Source: Halobacteria archaeon AArc-dxtr1
Lineage (GTDB): Archaea; Halobacteriota; Halobacteria; Halobacteriales; Natrialbaceae
Assembly (NCBI GenBank): GCA_025517425.1
Contig: JAOPJY010000002.1
Coordinates: forward strand, 434,001 to 498,000
Direction of reading: 5' to 3'
Length of the DNA stretch: 64,000 bases
Made by a program: the position numbers and the translations under genes. The notes under the pieces are model-generated. The model saw only the letters and a list, made by a program, of their open reading frames with translations, had not been told where the DNA came from and made no database searches. Shown one piece after another: positions 50,243 through 59,512 of the stretch (positions are counted from its first letter, which is position 1; each line of letters starts with the position of its first letter).

Positions 50243-51838
50243 CTACGAACGGTGCCGGATTGCAAGCACGGCGACCAGCAGCGCCACGACGGCGACCGGG
50301 GCGCCCAGACCGGGGATGGCGTCGATAGCGCTGGACGAATCGTCGTCAGCCGGTTCGTCCACGGATCCTGCACCCCCGTTCTGACCGGTGGTGACGCCGG
50401 GTTCGATCGCCGAAAGATCGTCGACAGACGGTGCGCGCACGATCGTCACGGTGTCGCCGTCGTGCTCGATCGCGTAGGCACCGGGGTAATCGGCATCGAT
50501 CTCGTAGACGTCTCCGGTCTCGGAGACCGCCTCGGCGTCGTGGATCTCGAGCAGTGAGCGATAGCCCTCGAGGAACGCCTCAGCTTCGGATTCTTCGGTC
50601 CACTCGGTCTGCCAGACGTAGCCGCTCTCCGAGAGCGCCGCGTCGAGGTCGGTTGCCGGATCGACGTCCGTGCTGGCGTAGACGACCAGTTCGTCGCCGG
50701 CCCAGCCGTCGGTGTAGGTCTGGTCGTACTCGTACTGTGCGCCGCCCGCGCCGCCGGGCGAGAGGAAGCCGGATGGATCGAGGACCGAAGGGGAGCTGTC
50801 GCGGGTTCCGTCCGCGAACATCGCGACCATGCCGGCCTCGCCGATCGTGTCGCGTGCGACCTCGCCGTCGACCTCGTACTGCTGCCAGCCCTCGTCCGAG
50901 CGGTCCGCGACCTCGATCGATCGCGGCTCGCGGTCCTCACCGGGACGGATCACCTCAGCCGAACTCGCGGGTGGGTCGTCGTAGGCGGCGTTGACGGCGT
51001 CCCACCCGCCGGTGTCGAGCAGGTGATCGACGTACGCCGGACCGTCGACGTAGGGGTAGATGGTGCTGAAGTACAGCCCCCAGTTGAACGACGATGGCGG
51101 CGGACTCGGATTCGTCTCGGGAAGCGTACAGTCCCACGCTGTGTCACAGCGATCTGCATACTCGCGTTCGACCCAGACCGCGTCACCCTCGACGAGACCG
51201 TTGACTGCGTGATCTTGATCCTGCGTCTCACGGTCGAAATCCGCCAGCCCGAAGTGCTGGTCCTGGAGGGCGTGAAGCAGCTCGTGGGCGAGGGTTACTT
51301 CGTCGAGTTCGGGCTCGTCTGCCTGCTCGGAGACGAGCACGATACGCTCGTCGCCGGGATCGTAGAAGCCGAGCACGGAATCCCCATAGAGGGTCTCGCG
51401 GGCGTCGCCGGCGTCCCGGTCGCGGTCGGCGACGAACAGCGCCTCGAGCCGGACGTTCTCGACGAACGCCTCCTCGGAGCTGCGATCGGCGACGAGTTGC
51501 TCTTCGTCCTGGAACTCCTCGCGCGAGAGGACCTCGACCGGCGGCGTCTCCTCGAAGGGGAGTTCGCGGATCTGCTCGACCCGGGCCATCGACCGGTAGA
51601 CCACCGCGTCGAGTTCGTCGTCGACCACGACGGCGTCGTCGCGGTCGTCGACTGGTAGCGTGTCGTCGTACCAGTAGCCCTCGACGTAGCCGAGCGTCTC
51701 CGCGGTTTCGTGATTCCCGGTGCGGTCGTCGTCGCCCGCGACCGAATCGAAAAGGGGGACCCCGCCGAGCGCCAGCCCAACGACGAGTATCGATGCGACG
51801 GCGAGGACGGAGAGGAGAACCGATCGATTCGAAGGCAT
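50243..51838 (-). CDS. Hvo_1808-type surface protein with HExxH motif
   Basis: This 531-residue protein begins with a signal-type helix (VLLSVLAVASILVVGLALGG) and ends with a Pro-Gly motif, a hydrophobic helix and an Arg-containing tail (IPGLGAPVAVVALLVAVLAIRHRS minus its last residues), an archaeosortase-like anchor. The mature part is very acidic and contains TLAHELLHALQDQHF, a zinc-protease-like HExxH site. It matches what I recall as the Hvo_1808 surface family. Proteolytic activity is inferred, not known. Confidence 0.8.
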   Translation of the reverse strand: MPSNRSVLLSVLAVASILVVGLALGGVPLFDSVAGDDDRTGNHETAETLGYVEGYWYDDTLPVDDRDDAVVVDDELDAVVYRSMARVEQIRELPFEETPPVEVLSREEFQDEEQLVADRSSEEAFVENVRLEALFVADRDRDAGDARETLYGDSVLGFYDPGDERIVLVSEQADEPELDEVTLAHELLHALQDQHFGLADFDRETQDQDHAVNGLVEGDAVWVEREYADRCDTAWDCTLPETNPSPPPSSFNWGLYFSTIYPYVDGPAYVDHLLDTGGWDAVNAAYDDPPASSAEVIRPGEDREPRSIEVADRSDEGWQQYEVDGEVARDTIGEAGMVAMFADGTRDSSPSVLDPSGFLSPGGAGGAQYEYDQTYTDGWAGDELVVYASTDVDPATDLDAALSESGYVWQTEWTEESEAEAFLEGYRSLLEIHDAEAVSETGDVYEIDADYPGAYAIEHDGDTVTIVRAPSVDDLSAIEPGVTTGQNGGAGSVDEPADDDSSSAIDAIPGLGAPVAVVALLVAVLAIRHRS

Positions 51839-51933
51839 CTCAGGTGCGATGGCGGATGATATGACCCCGGTGCTAAAAAGCGCGCCGCCACCTCGTCAGG
51901 GGGGTTTTGAGGGGAGACTCCCTACGACCGACT

Positions 51934-52509
51934 ATGACACTCGAACCGAACGAGACTGCACTCGTCGTGGTGGACATGCAAAACGGCTTCTGTCACCCTG
52001 ACGGGGCGCTGTACGCACCGGGAAGCGAAGCCGCGGTCGAGCCGGTCGCCGACCTCGTCTCGCGGGCCCGCGAAGCCGATGTCCAGGTGATCTACACCCG
52101 AGACGTTCACCCGCCCGACCAGTTCGACGAGACCAACTACTACGACGAGTTCGAGCAGTGGGGCGAACACGTCCTCGAGGGATCCTGGGGTGCCGAGATC
52201 GTCGACGATCTCACCGTCCGAGACGACGACCACGTCGTCGAGAAACACACCTACGACGCGTTCTATCAGACCGAACTGGAGGGGTGGCTAGAGGCACGGG
52301 ACATCCAAAATCTCGCCTTCTGTGGAACGCTCGCCAACGTCTGTGTCCTCCACAGTGCCGGGAGCGCCGGACTGCGAGATTTCCGGCCGATCCTGGTCGA
52401 AGACTGCATCGGTGCCATCGAGGACGACCACCGCGAGTACGCACTGGACCACGCCGAGTGGCTCTTCGGCGAGGTCGTCTCGAGTGAGGCGGCCGTGCTC
52501 CCCTTTTGA
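51934..52509 (+). CDS. pncA: Nicotinamidase-like cysteine hydrolase
   Basis: This 191-residue isochorismatase-fold enzyme has the three catalytic residues in LVVVDMQNGF (Asp), VEKHTYDAFYQT (Lys) and GTLANVCVLHSA (Cys), and metal-site residues in YTRDVHPPDQ. The sequence fits nicotinamidase, which makes nicotinate for the phosphoribosyltransferase encoded nearby; other amidases of the fold cannot be excluded. The ATG at 51934 follows a GGTTTTGA element at near-leaderless distance. Confidence 0.82.
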   Translation: MTLEPNETALVVVDMQNGFCHPDGALYAPGSEAAVEPVADLVSRAREADVQVIYTRDVHPPDQFDETNYYDEFEQWGEHVLEGSWGAEIVDDLTVRDDDHVVEKHTYDAFYQTELEGWLEARDIQNLAFCGTLANVCVLHSAGSAGLRDFRPILVEDCIGAIEDDHREYALDHAEWLFGEVVSSEAAVLPF

Positions 52510-52783
52510 GAGGATGACCCTCCGTGGTGACGCCACGAGGGCGCCTGTAGATGGGAGCCCGATTTAGCGAGTGCAATCGTTGAGCCACAGAGGGAGGGGC
52601 TCCGGCCCTTCAGAGTAGGTATGATCGAACCGGTCTCACCTGTCGTTCAGACCGCGATCTATCTTGATTCAGCGAGAGAATCCCGCCCTTCCCGCGAAGG
52701 ACGAGTGTTCCGACGCTCAGTCGGAACCGAGGACTGAGCAGGGCGGGAGTGAATCGCGTAAGCTCTGGTGAGAAGCCGCCGAG
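52510..52783 (+). other. Left flank and left end of the IS1341-type element
   Basis: No gene was found here apart from the left-end hairpins of the element. AGGGGC-TCCG-GCCCTT (52595-52610) could be a terminator hairpin for the nicotinamidase gene or a second, decayed element end. Confidence 0.45.
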
Positions 52784-52927
52784 TTACTGCTGGTCTTGAG
52801 TCTCCAACGTGTCGAGTCCGGCTTCTAACAACTCTGTATAGGCTTCTGATAGCGTCAGATCGCGTTCCTCTGCGAAGTCTTTGATACGTCCCTGTAACGT
52901 GTGGGTTATTTCTACGTTTGGTCGCAT
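52784..52927 (-). CDS. 47-residue ribbon-helix-helix-like protein divergent from tnpB
   Basis: This short frame (MRPNVEITHTLQGRIKDFAE, then ERDLTLSEAYTELLEAGLD) has one beta-strand followed by two helices, the ribbon-helix-helix layout of small DNA-binding proteins and antitoxins. It lies inside the element, divergent from tnpB with 44 bases between start codons, so both promoters overlap. It may repress the tnpB promoter. No stop interrupts it and its codon use fits the element. Confidence 0.6.
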   Translation of the reverse strand: MRPNVEITHTLQGRIKDFAEERDLTLSEAYTELLEAGLDTLETQDQQ

Positions 52928-52939
52928 GGTCCAACAGTC

Positions 52940-52963
52940 TTTTATGCACGGAAACCTAACAAT
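52940..52963. promoter_or_regulatory. Divergent promoter between tnpB and the small RHH-like ORF
   Basis: TTTTATG (52940-52946) is about 29 bases before the tnpB GTG, giving a leaderless start. On the minus strand TTGTTAGG (about 52956-52963) is at suitable distance from the ATG at 52927. The two promoters overlap, so one bound protein could control both. Confidence 0.45.
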
Positions 52964-52971
52964 CTGTCGTC

Positions 52972-54312
52972 GTGAAGCGTGCCAACACGTTTGCCGTGCG
53001 ACCGCTCACCGACGACGATGAGCAGGTGCTACACGACCTGTTGGACGCTTCCGCCGCTCTCTGGAACGAGATCAATTACCAGCGTCTCATGCGCTACAAC
53101 GACGAAGACGGCTTCGACGGTGACGTGTGGGACGCCGATACCGGCGCTCTCGAAGGCAAATACAAAGGCGTTCTCGGTGCGTCTACCGCTCAAACTGTCC
53201 GGCGAGCAAACAGCGAAGCGTGGCGGTCGTTCTTTCGATTGAAAAAGAAGTTTCACGACGAGTCGAACACGTCGGTTACGGAACACCCGGAACCGCCGGG
53301 CTTCCGTGGCAACGAAGACGACGGACGTGTTCTCAAAGGCGTCGTCCGAAAGGACGCTTACACCGTCGAATGGAGCGACCGCTCTCGGCTTGAGATGGTT
53401 GTCGGAAAAGAACTCCGTGATAGGCACAACAGCCCGAAAAGCCGTCTTCGGCTCGAAATCGTTGGTAAACCAAGCTGGCCCGACTACGAGGACCAGAGCC
53501 GGTTGGAATTGTGGTACGACGAGACTGACAACACCTTCCGAGCTTCGCAACCCGTGACTGTTTCTGACGAGACACGGGATACTCCACTGGCCGATGAAAA
53601 GGCCGCTCTGGACATTGGTGCAAACAATCTCGTCGCCTGTACCACCACGACCGGCGAGCAATACCTCTACGAAGGCCGCGAGTTGTTCCAGCGATTCCGT
53701 GAGACGACGCGAGAAATATCCCGGTTGCAGTCCAAGCTACCGGAAGGCCGATACAGTAGCGAGCGTATCCGGCGACTGTATCGGAAACGGACTCGTCGCC
53801 GCGACCACGCACAAGAGACACTGTGTCGTGACTTGCTCGAACGGCTGTACGGCGAGGGCGTGGACACGGTGTATATCGGCGGTTTGACCGATGTACTCGA
53901 CACCCACTGGTCGGTTGAGACGAACGCCAAGACCCACAACTTCTGGGCGTTCAAGCAGTTTACCGAGCGACTGGCGTGTAACGCCGAGGAATACGGCATC
54001 TCAGTCGAAGTGCGGTCAGAGGCATGGACCAGCCAAGAGTGCCCCCAGTGCGGTTCGACAGACCGAACGACACGGCACCAAGACACGCTCACCTGTCCGT
54101 GTGGATTCGAGGGGCACGCCGACCTTACAGCGTCAGAAACGTTCCTGAGACGGCACACAGAGAAAGCAGTCAGGCCGATGGCACGGCCCGTGCGGTTCGA
54201 GTGGGACGACCACAACTGGTCGGAGTTACCACGCTCTCACCGTCCCAAAGAACAGCGCACAGACCCGAGTACCGTCCACCGTGACGGGAATGTTGCTTCC
54301 GGCGAGTCTTAG
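52972..54312 (+). CDS. tnpB: TnpB, RNA-guided nuclease family (possibly defective RuvC)
   Basis: This 446-residue protein has RuvC-I D214 ([15 protein letters not shown]), a four-Cys zinc finger (C357, C360, C375, C377) and RuvC-III D384 ([12 protein letters not shown]). At the RuvC-II position the sequence is [11 protein letters not shown]304 stands where an acidic residue (E or D before L) is expected. Its codon GGT (53881-53883) is one base from GAT. It starts with GTG. If the change is real the protein may bind guide RNA and target DNA without cutting. Confidence 0.85.
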   Translation: MKRANTFAVRPLTDDDEQVLHDLLDASAALWNEINYQRLMRYNDEDGFDGDVWDADTGALEGKYKGVLGASTAQTVRRANSEAWRSFFRLKKKFHDESNTSVTEHPEPPGFRGNEDDGRVLKGVVRKDAYTVEWSDRSRLEMVVGKELRDRHNSPKSRLRLEIVGKPSWPDYEDQSRLELWYDETDNTFRASQPVTVSDETRDTPLADEKAALDIGANNLVACTTTTGEQYLYEGRELFQRFRETTREISRLQSKLPEGRYSSERIRRLYRKRTRRRDHAQETLCRDLLERLYGEGVDTVYIGGLTDVLDTHWSVETNAKTHNFWAFKQFTERLACNAEEYGISVEVRSEAWTSQECPQCGSTDRTTRHQDTLTCPCGFEGHADLTASETFLRRHTEKAVRPMARPVRFEWDDHNWSELPRSHRPKEQRTDPSTVHRDGNVASGES

Positions 54313-54366
54313 ACCGGCTGAGACTCCCACGGAGGAAACCGCGCCGTTTACGGCGCGGAGGATGTC
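54240..54366 (+). ncRNA. Putative omega RNA (reRNA) scaffold at the tnpB 3' end
   Basis: In the IS605 superfamily the guide RNA of TnpB is made from the tnpB 3' end and the element right end. Here tnpB ends at 54312 and is followed by a conserved-looking stretch and a perfect 8-base hairpin with TTTA loop (54339-54358), ending AGGATGTCA. The guide would begin directly after this, near 54367. The 5' border is a guess. Confidence 0.35.
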
Positions 54367-54447
54367 ATCTCTACTGTCTCAGTGTCATGGTAGTCGGGCT
54401 CTACATAGACGGTCGTGTCTGGACCAAGGCCCGGTAGCGCCCGTTGG

Positions 54448-54936
54448 TCACTCCCCCCGAAAGATGCGGTAGGCGCCCTGTCCGGTCGCAACTTCCCGCG
54501 TCTCGCCGTCTGGTGTGGTGCTCTCGACGACGACCTCGCTGACGCCGACCGTCGAACCGACGCGGACCACGTCGGCGGTAGCGGTCAGGTCGCCAGTCGC
54601 GGGCCGCAGATAGTTAACGTTGAGCGTGATCGTGGCCACGTCCGCCGAAATCGGATTCTCGAGTTCGGTCCGAAGCGAGAGTCCGCCTGCCGTATCGATC
54701 AGCGTCGCGGCGATGCCGCCGTGGATATCCGGCCGCGTCCCCTCGGGCGCCTGCGGTCGTGCGTTCGTCAGCTTCTCGTCGTACGGAATCGAGAGCGTCA
54801 GGGTTCCGGTGTCGAGATGCTCGACACCGGTGCCGATCCACGAGAGAAACTCCTGGTGATCGTCGACGTAGTGCTGTAACAGCGTTTCGAGATCGCCCTC
54901 ACCGAGCGGGTTCGACGACGTGTCGGAATCTACCAT
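54448..54936 (-). CDS. PaaI-family hotdog thioesterase
   Basis: This 162-residue protein has the PaaI hotdog pattern: RPDIHGGIAATLIDTAGGLSL with the catalytic-region Asp, ADVATITLNVNYLRPA and the C-terminal VATGQGAYRIF. It should hydrolyse acyl- or aryl-CoA thioesters. The gene lies just outside the right end of the IS element in the opposite orientation and looks intact. Confidence 0.85.
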   Translation of the reverse strand: MVDSDTSSNPLGEGDLETLLQHYVDDHQEFLSWIGTGVEHLDTGTLTLSIPYDEKLTNARPQAPEGTRPDIHGGIAATLIDTAGGLSLRTELENPISADVATITLNVNYLRPATGDLTATADVVRVGSTVGVSEVVVESTTPDGETREVATGQGAYRIFRGE

Positions 54937-55123
54937 ACGGTCCGTTCACGAGCCGCGCTCTTGATCGCTGTGCTTCGGGCCCGACTCGCCGTATCGATCG
55001 CCTAAATCGGAGTCGGCGTATCGATCCAGAAAACGTATCAAAAGCCGTGAGCCAACGCTTTTGACGCCGTCTGTCGGTGAACGAACGTATGAGCGCCGAC
55101 CGACCAGCAGGTGTGATCGACCG

Positions 55124-55651
55124 ATGACAGACGAGACGACCACCGCACCGATTCCCGGCGACGACGAGCCCTGGGAACGGCTACTGGAGGACGCCAGAAC
55201 CATCGAGACGGAGTTCCGTGAGGCGGGCTGGACGACCGTGGCGGTCGAGCCAGAGCGCGTCGAGCCTGTCGAGACCGGCGAACGAGTCGGACTCCGAGCG
55301 ATCGTCAGCGACGAGGCGTACGTCGCAGTCGAGGACGTCGTCTCCAGTGCGGACGTGACGTTCAGCGCGGTCGACGTCTACTACCAGACGTCGGGAGAGA
55401 CGACGGTCGTCCTGGCGGTCGAGCGCGACGACGAGAGCGAACACGCCGTACTCCTCCCGCTGTACTACGACCGAACGGATGCCCGATCGGCGCTTGGAAC
55501 CGCCCTCGAGGAAGGAACGCTGTTTACCTACGTCGAGCAGGCGGGCGCAGATGGCTGGGTAGTCTTCTCCCACGACGACCCGTCGCTGTTCGTCGAAGAC
55601 GAATCGTGGTACCTCGAGGGGGACGCTGACTCGGACCCCGAGGAGACGTAA
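55124..55651 (+). CDS. Acidic haloarchaeal protein of unknown function
   Basis: This 175-residue soluble protein is very acidic (PGDDEPWERLLEDARTIETEF, DADSDPEET at the end) with a probable alpha/beta core and no membrane segment or known motif. Similar proteins occur in other haloarchaea, but no function is known to me. The ATG at 55124 gives the likely N-terminus; an in-frame start at 55061 adds Arg-rich residues that look non-coding. It converges with the GNAT gene. Confidence 0.6.
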   Translation: MTDETTTAPIPGDDEPWERLLEDARTIETEFREAGWTTVAVEPERVEPVETGERVGLRAIVSDEAYVAVEDVVSSADVTFSAVDVYYQTSGETTVVLAVERDDESEHAVLLPLYYDRTDARSALGTALEEGTLFTYVEQAGADGWVVFSHDDPSLFVEDESWYLEGDADSDPEET

Positions 55652-55659
55652 CTCCTCGT

Positions 55660-56256
55660 TCAGCGTTCGAGATGGCTCTCGCCGGCCTGAAAGGCTGTTT
55701 CGAGTGCGCCCGTCTCGCGGAGGGTGTCGACCGGCTGTGGTGGCTCGGGGTCTGACGGGCGCCTGGCTATCTCCCGGTACCACCACTGTACGTCGTGCCA
55801 CTCCTCGCGTTTGTAGCCGGCCGCGGGAAAGATTCCCACCGGCTCGAATCCCATGCGCTCGTGAAGGCGCTCGCTGGCCGGGTTCGGCACCGTGACAGCC
55901 GCATACGCGCCGTAGACCGGCTGTTCAGCCAAGGTCCGAAGGATCGCGTCGTACAGCGCGGTGCCGATACCGGAGTCGTGGGCGGACTCGGCGACGTAGA
56001 CCGAGAGTTCGACCGACCAGTCGTAGGCTGCCATCGCCCGCAGCGGTCCAGCCGACGCGTAGCCGAGTACCCCCTCCTCGCCCTCGCAGACGAGCCAGGG
56101 GTAGTCCGGGAGTGTCTCCTCGATACGCGTCGCCATCTCCGCGACCGACGGTGGCTCCGTCTCGAAGGAGATCGGCGTCTCGGCGACGAACGGACTGTAG
56201 ATGTCGCGAATCGCGGCGGCGTCATCGGGAGTTGCCAGTCGAAGGCAAAACGACAT
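55660..56256 (-). CDS. GNAT N-acetyltransferase, phosphinothricin-acetyltransferase-like
   Basis: This 198-residue acetyltransferase has the N-terminal LRLATPDDAAAIRDIYSPFV, FETEPPSVAEMATRIEE and the acetyl-CoA loop in AHDSGIGTALYDAIL, followed by NPASERLHERMGFEPVGIF, which is the phosphinothricin/methionine-sulfoximine acetyltransferase subgroup. It probably acetylates a small amine; the true substrate is unknown. The ATG at 56256 is chosen. A tail of about 30 residues after YREIARR is unusual. Confidence 0.85.
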   Translation of the reverse strand: MSFCLRLATPDDAAAIRDIYSPFVAETPISFETEPPSVAEMATRIEETLPDYPWLVCEGEEGVLGYASAGPLRAMAAYDWSVELSVYVAESAHDSGIGTALYDAILRTLAEQPVYGAYAAVTVPNPASERLHERMGFEPVGIFPAAGYKREEWHDVQWWYREIARRPSDPEPPQPVDTLRETGALETAFQAGESHLER

Positions 56257-56312
56257 AGGTCGGCTTTCGCGGCGTGAGGCATATATCCCCGACCGGACCG
56301 GAAGCGAACGCG

Positions 56313-57215
56313 TTAGCGTTTGCTCGCAGCGCGGACGCGGCGAGTGACAGTAGGCATCAGCGATCGGATAGGCTGCTGTCGCGGGAGCCAGTAAACGGTC
56401 GCGCCGGCCACAAAGCCGATCGCCAGCAGATGGACGAGGACCGACGAGAGGACGATCACCGCGGCAGCAACGGCTGTTCCCGCCAGGAGCCACGCTGCTG
56501 CAATCCGTCGCGGGAGGCGACGCAGACGGTGCGCGACGTCAGGAGCGAAGACGGCCGCGAGCATACCGACCGAAGCGCCGAGGACCGTACTCGCGGTGGT
56601 GCTCGCGGTAAACGAGACGACTGTCAGCGAGACGGCCGCCGCGAGTCCAGCCGTCGCTGCGACGGGTCGGGCGCTTCGGTCCCGAACGGAGAGCGCGACA
56701 CCGAGGAAGACCAGACCGAAGACCAAGCCGGCAACGACGTCTTCGATGTAGTGGGCGCCGAGGACGACCCGCGAGGCGGCGACGATGAACACGACTGTCC
56801 CGGCGAGAGAGAGCCGTTGCCGACGGGTGCCAACGTCGGTGTCGACGACCAGCAGCCCCCAGAGGACCGTGGCCGCGATGACGTGTCCACTTGGAAACGA
56901 CGTCGTCGAGATTTCGGCGGGATGCTCGTAGATCGGTCTGACGAGCGCCGGAAACGATGCGGGATCCATCGGCGAATCGACCGGCGGCCGCGAGACGTCG
57001 TTTAGGTGCTTGAGGAGGGAGCGAAACGAGTAGCCGCCGGCGACGATCGCGAGCCAGGTCGCAGTCCGTTCACGGGCCTCGATGACGTAGCAGACGATCA
57101 ACATCGGCACCTGGTAGAACGTACTCCCGAGAAAGGAGAGGACTGTGAGCAACAGGACGAGCCAGACCGGAGAGAGATCGCGGACGGCTTCGACGGTGGC
57201 TGGATCGAAGAGCAT
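56313..57215 (-). CDS. PAP2-family membrane phosphatase
   Basis: This 300-residue protein has the three phosphatase motifs of PAP2 enzymes: KHLNDVSRP, FPSGH and SRVVLGAHYIEDVVAG, embedded among about eight membrane helices. It should dephosphorylate lipid phosphates such as polyprenyl or phosphatidic substrates at the outer face. The C-terminal 120 residues are additional hydrophobic helices of unknown role. Start ATG is clear. Confidence 0.88.
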   Translation of the reverse strand: MLFDPATVEAVRDLSPVWLVLLLTVLSFLGSTFYQVPMLIVCYVIEARERTATWLAIVAGGYSFRSLLKHLNDVSRPPVDSPMDPASFPALVRPIYEHPAEISTTSFPSGHVIAATVLWGLLVVDTDVGTRRQRLSLAGTVVFIVAASRVVLGAHYIEDVVAGLVFGLVFLGVALSVRDRSARPVAATAGLAAAVSLTVVSFTASTTASTVLGASVGMLAAVFAPDVAHRLRRLPRRIAAAWLLAGTAVAAAVIVLSSVLVHLLAIGFVAGATVYWLPRQQPIRSLMPTVTRRVRAASKR

Positions 57216-57326
57216 TCTCTACCGTTTCGCCAGTCTGGAGACGATATAAATTCACGGGATCAGTTTCTCGGATAGTAACAGGTATGGGGCCACCGGTGAC
57301 GGTACGCGGGTCGGGTTCCGTAAAGA

Positions 57327-58100
57327 TCAGTCGGCGTCTTGTTCACGCAGTTCCTTGCTGGCCTCGCGGACCTCCCGCATCACCGCCGAGATGCGCTCTT
57401 CGGCCTCGAGTTCCTCTTCGACGTCGAGATCCACGCCCTCGACTTCCAGCAAGAACTTCGCGACCTCCGTCGCCTCGTACATCACGTCGTCGAGTTCCTC
57501 GGCGGTGAAGAAATCACACATCGCACCGTAGAGGAAGGTCGCGCCCGCCATGCACACCTTCTCCTCGAACGACGACCGGGCCTGATTGACCGCCTGCGGG
57601 CTGTACGTGTCGGTCATAAAGGGGACGAGTTCGGGCAGGTTCTCGCCGATTTTGGTCATCTCGACACCGGTCTCGGTGCGAAAGTCCGCACAGAGGCGGG
57701 CGATCGCCCACTCGCGGGCCGTGACGTAGGTCCGATCCCGCAGGAAGTCGTTGACCCGGTCGTACTGGGCGCCGTCCATCTTCTGGAAGCGCGCGTACTT
57801 CTGTACGTCCGCGGGGACATCGTCGTCGGGAACAGCGCCGGAAGCGTCCGCAGCGTCGGCGACGGTATCGTCCGTAGTCGACGCGTCGGTAGACGTGTCG
57901 CCGGCATCAGAGGCGTCGTCAGAAGTATCGTCACTATCAGAGCCGGGACCGTTGGCGGACGTGTCGTCCGCATCAGAAGCATCGCCGGACGCCTCCCCTC
58001 CTAGCGGTGGGTCCCGAACGTCCGCAGGGGCCGATTCCGTAGCGTCAGCGCCCTCGTCTTCGACGCTGTGGCGCTGCGTTCCGTCGATATCGTCGGTCAT
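57327..58100 (-). CDS. DUF5806 family protein
   Basis: This 257-residue protein has an N-terminal acidic low-complexity region of about 95 residues (repeated Asp, Ser, Thr and Ala) and a highly conserved C-terminal part (KYARFQKMDGAQYDRVNDFL, TYVTAREWAIARLCADFRTE, YSPQAVNQARSSFEEKV). It matches the haloarchaeal family I know as DUF5806; the function is unknown. The strong conservation with a DNA-length-variable tail suggests a core role. The ATG at 58100 is chosen. Confidence 0.82.
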   Translation of the reverse strand: MTDDIDGTQRHSVEDEGADATESAPADVRDPPLGGEASGDASDADDTSANGPGSDSDDTSDDASDAGDTSTDASTTDDTVADAADASGAVPDDDVPADVQKYARFQKMDGAQYDRVNDFLRDRTYVTAREWAIARLCADFRTETGVEMTKIGENLPELVPFMTDTYSPQAVNQARSSFEEKVCMAGATFLYGAMCDFFTAEELDDVMYEATEVAKFLLEVEGVDLDVEEELEAEERISAVMREVREASKELREQDAD

Positions 58101-58267
58101 GTGACGGAGTTTCCGTGGACGCGGAATAAGGGTTTGGACGGACCGATCGGCCGCCAGTGGACGGAAGATCGTCGAGGCACAGTGGAAGACCGGCGACGGC
58201 CGTAAACTCGCGTTCCGTCTCGCCGCGTTCTGCCGCATTTAAGTCCATGAGGGAGGAATGCCATCGT

Positions 58268-59404
58268 ATGACAGAGACGCCAGTGATCGCGGCCGCCTGC
58301 CGCACCCCGCAGGGGAAAGAAGACGGTGTCTTCGCCGACCTGCGAAGCGAGGACCTCTCGGTACCGCTGATCGACCACATCCTGGCCGAAACCGGACTCA
58401 CGGCCCAGGAGATAGACGACCTGATGTGGGGCTGTGCCCAGCAGCGCGGCCAGCAGGCGAACAACCTCGCGCGCATCATCGCGCTGCTCTCGGAGCTCGG
58501 CGAAGACGTGCCGGCGACGACGATCAACCGGTGGTGTGCCTCCTCAATGCAGGCGATCATGTCGGCGGCCGACGCGATCGCCGCGGGCAACCGCGAGGCG
58601 ATCGTGGCCGGGGGCGTCGAGTCGATGACCCACGTCCCGATGGGGGAAGCAATCCCCGAGATCCATCCGAAGCTGGCCGAACAGTACAACGTCGGCGAGC
58701 TCCAGATGGGGATGACCGCAGAGACCGTCGCCGAGCGCTACGAGATTTCCCGCGAGCGACAGGACGAGTACGCCGCCCAGAGTCAGCAACGCGCCGTCGC
58801 AGCGACCGAGGAGGGGCGCTTCGACAACGAGATCGTCCCGATCGAGGTCGACGGCGAGACGATCGCCGAAGACGAAGGGCTCCGACCAGGGACCACAGCG
58901 GAGACACTCGCCGAGCTACCGACCGTGTTCAAATCCGACGGCACGGTCACCCCCGGGAACGCCTCCCAGATCTCCGACGGTGCCGCGGCCGTGCTCGTCA
59001 CGAGCGAATCGTTTGCTGCGGAGCACGATCTGGAGATACTCGCCGAGGTCGGGGCCAACCACGTCGCGGGCGTCGACCCGACCGTAATGGGAATTGGACC
59101 CGTTCCGGCGACGCGCGGTCTCTTAGAGCGCGCCGGCACCGAGATCGAGGACTACGACCTCGTCGAGCTAAACGAGGCGTTCGCCAGCCAGGCGGTCTAC
59201 TGCCGGAACGAACTCGGCGTCGATCCCGAGCGCTTCAACGTCAACGGTGGCGCGATCGCGATCGGGCACCCGCTTGGCGCCTCCGGCGCCCGGCTCCCGG
59301 TGACGCTGATCCACGAGCTGCGAAAGCGCGGCGGTGGGCGCGGCCTGACGACGCTCTGTGTCGGCTTCGGGCAGGGTGCGGCGATCGAGTTCGACGTGCG
59401 GTGA
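58268..59404 (+). CDS. Acetyl-CoA C-acyltransferase (thiolase)
   Basis: This 378-residue thiolase has the nucleophile C90 in TINRWCASSMQAI, NGGAIAIGHPLGASGARL with the catalytic His and the second Cys in LCVGFGQGAA. The sequence is of the degradative FadA type. It cleaves 3-ketoacyl-CoA in fatty-acid breakdown or condenses acetyl-CoA. GGGAGG (58252-58257) provides a ribosome site. An acyl-CoA synthetase gene lies 3 kb away. Confidence 0.92.
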   Translation: MTETPVIAAACRTPQGKEDGVFADLRSEDLSVPLIDHILAETGLTAQEIDDLMWGCAQQRGQQANNLARIIALLSELGEDVPATTINRWCASSMQAIMSAADAIAAGNREAIVAGGVESMTHVPMGEAIPEIHPKLAEQYNVGELQMGMTAETVAERYEISRERQDEYAAQSQQRAVAATEEGRFDNEIVPIEVDGETIAEDEGLRPGTTAETLAELPTVFKSDGTVTPGNASQISDGAAAVLVTSESFAAEHDLEILAEVGANHVAGVDPTVMGIGPVPATRGLLERAGTEIEDYDLVELNEAFASQAVYCRNELGVDPERFNVNGGAIAIGHPLGASGARLPVTLIHELRKRGGGRGLTTLCVGFGQGAAIEFDVR

Positions 59405-59512
59405 GCGGCTACAAACTGACTTGCTCTCAGCTCAGGCGACTGGCCATCGAAAGCTAAAATGGATTTTTGAGCCAGGAGTACACCTAACCTATCCTCCGTC
59501 GAAAGCGATCAT

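Larger units (their letters stand above)
52664..54366 (+). mobile_element. IS1341-type (IS200/IS605 superfamily) element, tnpB only
   Basis: The element has no tnpA. Its left end carries a two-tier hairpin: outer stem TCCCGCCC (52681-52688) with GGGCGGGA (52741-52748) and inner GTTCCGAC/GTCGGAAC (52707-52714, 52720-52727). A TTGAT sequence (52664-52668) precedes it, similar to the target motif of some TnpBs. The right end has a hairpin CCGCGCCG-TTTA-CGGCGCGG (54339-54358) followed by AGGATGTCA. It holds tnpB and a small divergent ORF. Exact ends are estimates. Confidence 0.7.
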
